Below, piece by piece: positions 36,902 through 47,969 of a stretch of 64,000 nucleotides of DNA (positions are counted from its first letter, which is position 1; each line of letters starts with the position of its first letter). Source of the stretch: Calcarisporiella thermophila CBS 279.70. Taxonomy: Eukaryota > Calcarisporiellomycota. A program made the position numbers and the translations under genes. The stretch spans positions 366,444 to 430,443 of the forward strand of contig NW_027192213.1 of assembly GCF_041956535.1 (NCBI RefSeq), read 5' to 3'. The notes below the pieces were generated by a model that was not told the origin of the DNA, did not search any database, and was given only the letters and a program-made list of their open reading frames with translations.

Positions 36902-38428
36902 CTATTCTATAGTCATGAACCGCGACGATGCGGGGTTATTCGCCGTCACTGTTACTCCACTCGTATGTAGCACTATATTCCAAAACGGCCGGTTAGCAAA
37001 CGCTTGCTCATGCGATTGGCACCAATGCCATATTCAGAACATATTCAACTCACAGTATTGCTTCAAGCCCTTTCCGAAATTCAACCAGCACGCTAAAGCG
37101 TTGACAAATGTGGCCAATAGAGCCATGAGGGAGATGGCCGCTAGAGACGGGTGCGAAAAGCAAAACGTAAGCCAACTATGCTAAAGGGAGTTTAGTTCTC
37201 CGAAAAAGAAGCACTAACCAAAAGTCGACAGAAACAGGAGCATGGCGCGATATTTTAGTGCTTGTTCCGCACCGTACATGCGGACAAGTTTGAAGGCAAA
37301 ATAAGCCATCCCTCCCAATAACAAAACGAGAAAAAGCATCATCAAGGAGCGTGATTCATGTCGCACCTATGTTTTGGTTGAGTGGTTTGGTCATGCACAC
37401 GAAAGAGAAGGAAAAAAAAAGCACAACCCAAAATTCACTTACACTCCAAATAGCAACTAACAACACAACCAAAGTCAAGGGAATGAGGACGATGGTCAGC
37501 GCATATTCGATGTCACCTTGTTTTAACACAAGCACTAGGTATTGCACGCAGAAGCCGAGGAAGAAGAAGAAGTCGAATTTGATGAGAAGGAGAAAGACTT
37601 GATACGTGCGATAGATATCTACATGGAGAAGTGAAGCTAGGTTCGTTGTCTTGTGGGACCATCCTGTTCAAAAATTCCCTTACTCTTCATTATCGGATCG
37701 GCCCCTACTTTCTTGTAAATAGACCATCTATTGCGCATATTTGCTGGAGATATAGAAGTGGAGCGAGACTTCAGAGCAAACCCACTTACCCAAATTCCTT
37801 GTAAAGCATACTGCCGAGGTAAAGGTAACCGAGCTCCGTTACGCCGATAGTTAGTGCCACTCCCACAAGTTTCATTTTGATGTGCTCGAAGTAGCTTGCG
37901 TAGGGCTCGCTAAAAGCCTGGGACATTTGAACATACTATAGTTATGTGGGTTAGTTCAACCCCCTTCTCATGGCAGGAGTAGGAGACACATGCCTGGACA
38001 ATGGATAATATGAAGCAGAGTATGTTGCTTATTCCGAATCCTATGACCTGAATCGTGTTTTGGTGTGCGAGCGCATCCCATATTATGACCAGGTTGAACA
38101 ACTGGGCAAAAGTGAAGATAACAAGATAAGCCGGAGTGCTTCGTCCTAACGCATCATTAAAGATTTTTCTACCATTTTGCGAAAATAAGCTTCATAGAGG
38201 TAGTACTATGGAAATGGTAAGACACTTACGATCCTGGATTAAAACCAACTATGGTAGTGCAGACTATGACTTCGAGCAGGATTACGGCGAACGCCTCCAG
38301 GAGAACTAGGAGAAAGGTCAACCTCGAGTACCGAGATTTGGGAAACAGCTACAATGAAAACAAATTAAAAGTAATTAGACACCACATAGGCCGCTCTTCT
38401 CGTAATTGTCTACCTTGGATAACTGCAT
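36902..38428 (-). CDS. UPF0658 Golgi apparatus membrane protein
   Basis: Polytopic membrane protein of a conserved fungal family localised to the Golgi in fission yeast; biochemical function unknown. Nine exons on the minus strand (38428-38414, 38348-38230, 38138-37994, 37935-37790, 37727-37684, 37618-37443, 37366-37219, 37140-37054, 36972-36902) give 316 aa with about seven hydrophobic segments. Family marks: QLFNLVIIWDALAHQNTIQVIGF, then KEFGWSIYKKVGADPIMK, FLLLIKFDFFFFLGFCVQY, and a C-terminal NFGKGLK followed by SSRFMTIE. The intron after exon 3 appears to start with GC rather than GT, and the exon 3 acceptor is GAAG rather than a pyrimidine-preceded TAG; both are needed to keep the frame. 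The first exon is 15 nt. It is divergent from NDC1 with about 320 bp between starts. Confidence 0.85.
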
Positions 38429-38752
38429 GTGAAAATCGGTAAAAACGTTAGAATCCAACTTTCCCCTGACCGAAATTTTAATAAAAAAAGATCGGGCTAT
38501 TAAAGATAAAAATATAGAGCAGTCACTTCGACGTCACTTTTAAAGCTTAAACAGAAACGCGAATTGTGCTTTACATGGGAAGCTCGCGATTGTCATGTTA
38601 ACTGCTTTCTTTAATCCTCTTCAATAATATTTTGTCATCCAATCTCCACGCCTCTCCCTCCCCCCCCCTCTCTCTTACCTTTTTTACTCAGCTTATATTC
38701 CATATACCAGTGACAAGAGCAACTAATCTTCCATACGGCCCCGATCCAAAGT

Positions 38753-41027
38753 ATGCCCAGCATTGTATCAGGGAATCCCGAGATGTCTGCTCGGGCCTCG
38801 CCCTACCAATCCATCGCCAATGTAGCACTCATGGTCCGTTTCTTTCGTACTATGTTCGCTCTATTTGGCATATCTTACATTGCAGTGGTCTTGTTTCAAC
38901 TGCGAATCTCGTTTCGAATTTCCTTGAGTAAATGGATGAAATATCATGTGATGTATTCCATAACCAATTCTAATATACCATTGGCCTATTATCGCAGATA
39001 TTTTATGGACATTTATCTCATTTCGTAACATTTTCTATACGCTTATCATATATACGTTCAGTTTACCCCTGTTGTTTGCACGTAAAGCTAATCTTCACGG
39101 TAGGGATATTGTCTATCACTGGAGGTGATTCTTCTTATTGAGACTATGATTATTTTTGCCTTTAGCCAAAAGAGCAGTAAAGCCGAATTTATTCGGTGGT
39201 ATTGTCTACTATCTTGGTCACTGGGGCACTTATGCGGTCGTAGGCTTCTACATTCTGTCTGCTATCTCCATAGCAACTTCGTACTATGGTTTGCACGGGG
39301 AACGATATTTATCTGCAGTCTTCGTATATATGCAAGGGTGAATATCTGCAAAGTAGCATGGATTCATTAACCTTGATTATAATGACTTTCGTTGAATAGG
39401 CGAAATAATGCCCCGCGAATTAACGAGAAGTTCGTATATGCCGTGTCTCACATCATCTTTCTGGGCGTGGTGTTTAGTGCAAAGCGAATGCGGAATGGGA
39501 GGGACTGTTTAATGTCGCAACCCATCAATGTAATATCTTTTGCTTTGCGTTTTTTTTTTGTAAACTATTTCTTAACTTCATCGAATCTATCTCTACTCTA
39601 GCAAAGCAAGCTTCAAATCCTAAGGATGTCTCTCTCTTCAATTGCTCAAAAAAGTTTTCGATTCTCTCTGGTGTATCTGTGGCGCTTCACCATTGTCTTT
39701 TTCGTTTTTGGTGGAGTCCTATATCGACTCACTTTTCGTGTCTTCAGTACTTTTTCCTCGTAAATATCTGATTTCTCGCGTTACTCCCCTGATAAAAGAC
39801 GATTTTTTTAACCTGCTCAACTATAGTCTTGCAGACGATTCATACCGATGGTCCCGTGTTTTCCTCGATCCACACATGATCTTACGTTCATTCATTGCAG
39901 GTGGAATGGCTACGGCCTTTTGGTACACTTTAGACGAACTGTTTGATATATTCTTCACCGAGGTAACTATATAGATCTCTCTAGTTGTGAATAGATTCTA
40001 ATTTTAGGCCGTATCTTTTTAGCCACTTTTACTTACAGGTGCGACCTCGGACCCTAATCGTTGTTTGGTTAGTGGGCTTCGGCTGGAAAATAAACCAATA
40101 ATGAAGGTACTTATTTGTAACGATTAAGAAACTTATTTAATGTGCTCATCTGTCGGCTACTTTATTTAGCACTTTGCATTCTACGAGCTCTGGCTTGTTA
40201 TGCGCTCTCACCCGCATCGTCGTATTGCGCTCTTCGAGGATATCATGTCGACCCCCACAATGTGGCACCAGGTTTCCGAAGAGTGCTTCAAGGTGGTTTT
40301 CGAACTTATTACTGCGATCGAACGGGAGCGAGTGCATCCCCCTGCTAAAAAGCCTGAAAAAGAACAGAAGGAACCCACGGAGGGAAAGAAAGAATTGCCC
40401 CCGAGCCCGAACCGTATCAAGCCGGTGGTGGCGGATATTTTTGCAGGAGGTAAGAAGGGGGGGGACTTGAGACAGCGCATTGGATTCCCACCAGAATCTG
40501 GTAGCAATGCGCCGTCTATCCCAGAGGGCCAACCGCCCACCGTAGCAACGTCAAAACAACAGCAGGGGGCGAGCATCTCTCCCGAGGTTTGGGTGGCCAA
40601 TTTAGTTCTGAATATGCGCAAGATGCTAGAACGCTATCGCTGGGGCAAGATTTTATTTGCAGAGACAGGCGAGCGTCAGGCACAACGCGTTTTCAGCAAT
40701 TGGCAACTTGTCATTTGGGCTGCTCAAGTACTTTCCCGTCTCACAGCAGCCTCCTATCACGAGGATCAGTACGGAGTCGTGCAGCGAGACATCCCTCGCG
40801 TCCTTGAGTGTCTCCTCACGTGTCTGATGGCGACTGAGGAATTCCTTCAACGGCCCCCTGACAAGAGAAAAAGAGCGAGGGTAGTGCAGGAAACGCATGC
40901 GGTTGTTACTGCAATCGAGGCTTGTATATATGAAATAGTGGTGGTGTTTTACGAGAGCTTGGGTGAGATGCGATTCCCGCCAAGAATTGCCCAGCGATTG
41001 CAAGTGTTTATGGACTTCAAGGAGTAA
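38753..41027 (+). CDS. NDC1: Nucleoporin NDC1 (spindle pole/nuclear pore membrane protein)
   Basis: Integral membrane nucleoporin that anchors the nuclear pore complex and, in fungi, the spindle pole body in the envelope. Eight exons (38753-38927, 38998-39099, 39166-39337, 39400-39529, 39602-39759, 39827-39962, 40023-40106, 40170-41027) give 604 aa. The N-terminal half carries about six membrane segments (for example RFFRTMFALFGISYIAVVLF and LGHWGTYAVVGFYILSAI). The diagnostic part is the junction LVSGLRLENKPIMK-HFAFYELWLV-RRIALFEDI and the soluble C-terminal helical domain ending YEIVVVFYESLGEMRFPP. Exon 7 must start at the TTTTTAG acceptor at 40022 to stay in frame. The exact start is less certain than the rest because the N-terminus of this family is poorly conserved. 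Confidence 0.85.
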
Positions 41028-41261
41028 AGAACAGTCCTGTCCAGTACTATTTAAAATTTCGCATCCTTTTTTTTTCTATCTATACACGTTTTTTTTTTTC
41101 TCTTTTTTCTCTTTTGAATAGTTAGATTTTTCTCTCAATAAACAATGTAAATGGAAAATTAAATCTCTGAAACCAAAAAGCTTAATTAATTCAAAAAAAA
41201 AAATACATACGGGATATATTCATTCTATTCATGTATAGCACAAATGTTTTCTAGGGCAACG
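41028..41261. other. Intergenic space between convergent NDC1 and LisH protein
   Basis: T-rich and A-rich 3' flanks, including an AATAAA at about 41137. No gene. Confidence 0.6.
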
Positions 41262-42127
41262 TTATTTAAACTCCATTTTAAAGATAGGGTCCCCTTTCCG
41301 CTTTGTCCGCAATTCGACCTCTTTGCGCACGCACATCGCATGCCGCACCAGTATTTCAAGTGGGCTTTCTCCTTTACACCCCATGTATTCCACCAATGCT
41401 CTGTCCACCTCCTCTGCCAACCCTATTCTCCATTCCTTCGACATGTAGTGTCCCACACAGCTCTTCTCAGGTTCAGTGTAGCAGATCAAGGAAAACACGT
41501 CTTCGAGCGTGTGCTCAAAGCACTCCAACTCTTCTGATGAAGAGATTAATAATTTCGAGAATGTATTATGAATTCTTCGAGCCTGCTCGATTGCTAGGAG
41601 AAACTTTTCAGCTCTAATGAGTTCGATCAACGCTTGACATGCAAGGGCAAAAGCCGTCTCGATGGTACGAGAATTTGAGGTGGATGGCGAGGTGGAGAGT
41701 GCGCCAGGGAATGATGCATTAACTAGAGCAATGGTGCGGTCTATGCGGCCAGCACGGATGGAAGCCATAATCTCTATCATTTCATATTAAGCATGATTCC
41801 TAGAGTACTCTTTTTTTTTGCATAATAGGTTATACCTACTTTTTCTCTGGTGTGTTATATTTAATAGTTCTTCATACTTCTCGCTTAGTAATGGGCCTTT
41901 AACATCTAGAAAAAATAAAACGACATCAACATGCCACCTAGGCTACGTTAGCGAGATGAATACTTACCGGAATTATGACCTTCAAGCAGCTTCACCTCTT
42001 CTAGAAATGCACGCGCACTTCTTTCGTGAGAATGATGGACCAGATATGAAAATACAAGCTGGCGCATGAGATTAGATGAGGGAGGCGGGTATTTCTCATA
42101 GGGAGGATCACTAGTTTCTTTTGTCAT
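41262..42127 (-). CDS. LisH-CTLH-CRA protein, RanBPM/Vid30 C-terminal type without SPRY
   Basis: Three exons on the minus strand (42127-41968, 41905-41840, 41773-41262) give 245 aa. The LisH motif (LMRQLVFSYLVHHSHERSARAFLEE) is at about residues 21-45, CTLH (RKKIMASIRAGRIDRTIALV through ALIELIRAEKFLLAIEQAR) at about 74-142, and CRA (LEDVFSLICYTEPEKSCVG onward) near the C-terminus. These domains build the CTLH/GID E3 ubiquitin ligase and related scaffolds. The CRA half resembles RanBP9/RanBP10/Vid30 rather than Gid8, but no SPRY domain precedes the LisH: an in-frame TAA lies two codons before the start. The gene is divergent from Rpt1 with 637 bp between starts; the shared interval holds proteasome-box-like sequences. 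Confidence 0.8.
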
Positions 42128-42221
42128 AGATTAGTATGCGAACGTAGGAAAAAAGAGAATGAAATGTAAAAGAAATGGAGATTCTCTATTTGAAGAAGTT
42201 TTAACGGTTCGTGACTTAATT

Positions 42222-42230
42222 TTTGCCACC
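42222..42230 (-). promoter_or_regulatory. PACE-like proteasome box between LisH gene and Rpt1
   Basis: Exact match (minus strand) to GGTGGCAAA, the proteasome-associated control element bound by Rpn4 in budding yeast. It lies 95 bp before the LisH start and about 535 bp before Rpt1. A one-mismatch copy (AGTGGCAAAA, minus strand, 42731-42740) lies 25 bp before the Rpt1 ATG. A nine-base match can arise by chance in 64 kb, so the call is tentative. Confidence 0.3.
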
Positions 42231-42764
42231 AGCACTGTCAGCTCGAATCTCATGATCATATGCAGGGAGAATTATCCATAATAGACGATAAATGGTAATT
42301 AATCCTAGATTTGAAATCAGTAAAAGCAAGAGCTACTTGAAAGTGCCAACCAGCAATCAAACTATTTGGTAGTATCAGTCTGTTCATACACTCGCCCTAT
42401 TGATAGTTCAACTTCAATATAAGCGTGCTGCTTGCATTCCCAAAATCATTAAAACATCTAATAGATGCCTCTATTAATACAATTTTCTATCTTGTCCGTA
42501 ATTTTTTTATTCAAATTCTATGATATATGCCATATTTCGAAAGAAATAATGGCTTCATAATTCCAGAAAACAAAGGGTACATTATGGCCTTATATTCTTT
42601 ATAGTTGCTAAGTTGGCAAGCGCTCGCAAAATATTTCCATGATCTGTAAGCTAATGAAAAGTGTGGCTTGGCAACTTGAAGCTTACGCAACACGTCTGTT
42701 TCTTTTATCGCGTCTCATACTTCGGTTATTTTTTGCCACTAGTTACTTTCACATCACCGAAGCA

Positions 42765-44457
<1,693 letters not shown>

Positions 44458-44594
44458 ACATAATTGCTAGACTTTTCCATTTCACGACTCTTTCTGGTTT
44501 CCTTTTTTTTTTATCTATGTTTGTATGAAAAAAAAAAAGTGGGCATATCTTTGTAACCAAATAAATAAAACGCAAATGGACTTTTATTCTTCAA

Positions 44595-45117
44595 TTAAGA
44601 ACTCGCTGCTGAGCCTGTGGATGAGTTCGCTAGCTCCTTTGTTGTCTTTGTCTTGAGCGAGAGTGCATGTAATCCGCCCTTGAACTCCTCATCCAGCAGC
44701 CCGTAGATCATGCGATGTCGCTGCATCATATTTTTACCCTCGAATGCGTCAGAGACTACGCTGACTCTAAAAAAAAACGTTATACTTCTGTCAATTAGAG
44801 GGAGATTAACTAGGGGAATAAGAACCTGAAGTGAGTTTCCTTGCTTGTCACTCCCTTCATCGCGGCATGGTGGGCATGAAGATGGGATTCATTTATGATC
44901 TCCAAGTTGAGAGGATTCAAATTCTCGGTTAACTATTAATTAAGTGGATAAGTGTTAGCAAAATAATTTAGAACATTAAAGAAGACGGGAAGCTCACTTT
45001 TCTCTGGATATTCTGGTAAATGGGCCCTTCCATTTTGAGTTTAGATTCGTCTTGGGTTAGAAAATGGCGAAGAAATGGAGAAGGAGCTCGCTGGCGAGCG
45101 AAACGGGTAACAAACAT
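44595..45117 (-). CDS. BOL1: BolA-like protein, mitochondrial BolA1 type
   Basis: Works with monothiol glutaredoxin in mitochondrial iron-sulfur cluster trafficking. Three exons on the minus strand (45117-44998, 44932-44826, 44766-44595) give 132 aa. The BolA fold is seen as IQRKLTENLNPLNLEIINES, HLHAHHAAMKG (with the invariant histidine region), HFRVSVVSDAFEGKNMMQRHR and GLHALSLKTKT; the last motif is of BolA1 rather than BolA2 type. The chosen start at 45117 gives MFVTRFARQRAPSPFLRHFL, a good mitochondrial presequence (Arg-rich, no acidic residues); a later start at MEGPIY would remove it. Stop is 138 bp after the Rpt1 stop. Confidence 0.88.
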
Positions 45118-45208
45118 GGGCAGCGTATACGGCGAAAACTCAGTGTTGAGATTACAAATGGATACTCTCGAGAAAAAAAAGTCACAGTTTCCCAAAATAG
45201 TTTTCTAT

Positions 45209-45237
45209 CGATACCTCGCATTTATTTCCCCACGATT
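45209..45237. repeat. 29-bp exact copy of a segment of the PUS-HemK coding region
   Basis: These 29 bases are identical to 46509-46537, inside the PUS-like domain of the neighbouring gene (codons for GEINARYR). The copy lies between the BolA start and the PUS-HemK stop. Similarity ends abruptly on both sides. Confidence 0.85.
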
Positions 45238-45355
45238 TGTGCGCTATTTAGATGTTAGTCTCATTTGATTGCTTTTGAAAAGTCAATCCTTACGAATATT
45301 CGCTGTACTCTATTTTATTTGACAACCTAGTATTATTACGCTTTAGAGCTCCTCT

Positions 45356-46852
45356 TCATGGAGCTCGTAGTACAAGACACCGTTCAAATCCTTGACCGTC
45401 CTTTACTACTCCTTCGTGTTTCCAGTTCTCAAACACCGCCTTTACAGCATCCATCGCTCCTTTTGCACACTCTAATGCAAGGAGCCCACCCTTCTTCAAT
45501 AGACTAGTGCACATTAGTCCATTGTGTATTGCTTTGTAATATTCGAGCCCGTCTCGCGAATTTGTGAAAAGACCCAACTCAGGTTCATAGACACTAGCTA
45601 AATCAAGTCGAGACCGCTGCTGTGGTGAGAGATATGGAGGATTGCACACTATAGCATCGAACGGCCCCTCGCTCAAAAGTCCCTCCTCATGTGAAAGTCG
45701 AGTAAAATCTGCGAGAAGGAATTTGGATCGATCCTCCAAGTGAAGACGCTGTCGATTTTTTTCCGCTATACTTAATGCGTCCGGACTGATATCGACTCCA
45801 ACACCGAATGAAAGAGGTAGAGAAGCCAATATGGATAGCAGGATGCATCCGCTCCCTGTGCCCAAATCCAGTATTTTGATGCTTGATTCGACTGTAAAAT
45901 TGTCAAGGGTTGCCTGCACAAGTGTCTCGGTACTTGGACGCGGTATGATGGTTGCAGGAGAAACGATGAAGGGGTGCCGAAAGAAGTATTGTTCACCAAT
46001 TCGATAGGCAACCGGCATTCTCTCCTCTATTTCCCCTCTCTCTTCTATGCCTTGCTTGTCAAGGCCTTCTCTCTGATAATATTCTTCTAATATTCGCTCG
46101 TCTTCTTCTCGCTTCTTTCCGAAAAAATGAGCTTCTCTAGTCCGTATTCCCTCAAATTTTGCCGGCTCCTCCCCCTTTATCCTTATTTCTTCATTTGTCA
46201 CCGGGTGGTGAAACCAAATTTCTATCAGCGAGAGACAGAGGCCCTTGTTCTTGTTGCTTTTCAACGGCTTCGTATGAGAAGATTGGCCAGCAATAGGGTT
46301 GGATGTTTTAAAGAAATAGCGCCGGAGAGGAGCATTACCTGCTGGTTGCGAAGTGACAATATCGAGAGTAGAGAGTGTTCCTGCAGACGTACTTGGGGAA
46401 TATTTAATAAGCTCACAAGCAGTTATTATGGAGGATTCTTCTATCGAGCTGTCTAATGCTACATTTATGCTATCTTCATGTGTGGCAACACGTCCATGGC
46501 AAAGAGCACGATACCTCGCATTTATTTCCCCACGATTGAGCATCGCGGTAAGAGTCTTTTTCATCTCTAGGGATTTTGATACTACTAAATAGCCAGAGCA
46601 AGCCTTTCCAACATGATATATGCAATGAAGGGTAAGTGGCGTCGTTTCGGTATCGGCAGAGAAGAGATAAGGGAGATAATGTGTGAGTGCGTGAGGTGTA
46701 ATCCCAGGGCCTTTCCATAGGACGGCAAGATGTGAGTCCTGGAAAGTAACATGAACATTGAGTGAAGGGGGCTTTTTTTTCTTCTCACTTTTGACTTTGG
46801 TGCTGTAGACGGGTGCGTTCGAAGGGGGTGGCAATGTGCCTTCTTGGGCCAT
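45356..46852 (-). CDS. Fusion of a degenerate RluA-type pseudouridine synthase with HemK/PrmC methyltransferase
   Basis: Single exon, 498 aa. The C-terminal half (about 255-498) is a HemK/PrmC/Mtq1-type enzyme that methylates the Gln of the GGQ motif in release factors: RHPFIVSPATIIPRPSTETLV, SAM loop ILDLGTGSGC at 327-336 and the catalytic NPPY at 404-407. The N-terminal half (about 30-245) resembles an RluA pseudouridine synthase: the strand VTFQDSHLAVLWKGPG, then YHVGKACSGYLVVSKS where active enzymes have HRLDxxTSG, and INARYRALCHG. The catalytic Asp of HRLD is replaced (H80-V-G) and the later RTHQIR motif is absent, so pseudouridylation activity is unlikely. The N-terminal domain could serve RNA or ribosome binding. 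Mitochondrial location would fit Mtq1 but no strong presequence is seen. Confidence 0.8.
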   Translation of the reverse strand: MAQEGTLPPPSNAPVYSTKVKSEKKKKPPSLNVHVTFQDSHLAVLWKGPGITPHALTHYLPYLFSADTETTPLTLHCIYHVGKACSGYLVVSKSLEMKKTLTAMLNRGEINARYRALCHGRVATHEDSINVALDSSIEESSIITACELIKYSPSTSAGTLSTLDIVTSQPAGNAPLRRYFFKTSNPIAGQSSHTKPLKSNKNKGLCLSLIEIWFHHPVTNEEIRIKGEEPAKFEGIRTREAHFFGKKREEDERILEEYYQREGLDKQGIEERGEIEERMPVAYRIGEQYFFRHPFIVSPATIIPRPSTETLVQATLDNFTVESSIKILDLGTGSGCILLSILASLPLSFGVGVDISPDALSIAEKNRQRLHLEDRSKFLLADFTRLSHEEGLLSEGPFDAIVCNPPYLSPQQRSRLDLASVYEPELGLFTNSRDGLEYYKAIHNGLMCTSLLKKGGLLALECAKGAMDAVKAVFENWKHEGVVKDGQGFERCLVLRAP

Positions 46853-46976
46853 ATCTATTTAATCAAGGCTATGTTTACTCGGTACAAATTTAGCAGTCAA
46901 AACTAGTCTCAGTGGCCAATTTGCATTCTCGCGTCTCTCATTCATTGAAAATATTTTTCTAAGAGCAACTTCGAGA

Positions 46977-47752
46977 ATGCCGATCACATTTTTAAGGTCT
47001 CCCGAAGAATCTACTTCCTCGGTTCGACATCACCAAGCTGCAGTTCGTGCAATTATAACACCTCTGTCCATTCTTACCCAGCAGCTGTCCGGTTCCGATA
47101 TTCCTTCAGAACTCGGAAAGGGAGATCTTGTCGTCCGCGAAGATAAACTTTATTTCTTTTCCTCTCAAACATCCGTGGGCTTTTCGATTGATTATCCGTC
47201 CATAATTATTCACGCTGTATCGCGTACCTTTGAGGGTGGACAGTGCATATACTGCCAGCTGGATGTAAATGAGGGCGAGGAAGGAGAGGAGCAACCAGTG
47301 GAGCTGCGTTTTGTGCCAGACGATCTGGGATCTTGTATGTTTTTTCTTTTTGTTTTTTCGTAGCTTGGGATTTTCGTAGTGCTGCTACCTATATTAACAC
47401 TCTGATCTTGAACGCGGTGATTATAGTGGATGCGATCTATATGGCACTCTGCGATTGCGCCGCTTTACATCCTTCCAAAGAAAGCGAGCATACAAATGGA
47501 GGTTTCTATGACGACGACGACTACGAAAATTATGATGACGAAGATAATGAATTTTTCACGGTCGCCCCAAGCGATGAAGCAGAGTTGAGTGAGGTTGGGA
47601 GGGCAGCCCTGGCGCACCTAGACTCGATTATTTCGGGACCCATCCCGGAACAAAGCCAGGAAACTGGAGATCAGAACGATATCGACATGGAAAACACAGA
47701 CTATGATCAATTTAGAGATGCGGATGAGAATCAAGATCGACAAACAAGATAG
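46977..47752 (+). CDS. CLNS1A: Methylosome subunit pICln
   Basis: Chaperone that delivers Sm proteins to the PRMT5 methylosome for snRNP assembly. Two exons (46977-47334, 47427-47752; 92-bp intron, phase 1) give 227 aa. The PH-like domain shows GDLVVREDKLYFFS, VGFSIDYPSIIIHAVSRT and ELRFVPDDLGSLDAIYMALCDCAALHP, the family signature, and is followed by the usual acidic tail (DDDDYENYDDEDNEFF). It is divergent from the PUS-HemK gene with 124 bp between the two starts, which probably share a promoter region. Confidence 0.93.
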
Positions 47753-47969
47753 GAATAGAATTATGGGAGTTTTAGATAGTTTGGATCTTGCAAGAAGATT
47801 GAGAAAATAAAGTATGCATATATTATAATATAAAATGGCAATTTAACAAGAATTATATTCTCGACTTGTTCAACGTCTCTAATCCCATTGCAAACTGCAT
47901 TATCTCACTCTGTCCGGAAGGCATATATTAATATTAAGCTAGCTGAGAGTTTCCTCTATTGTATTTAAA

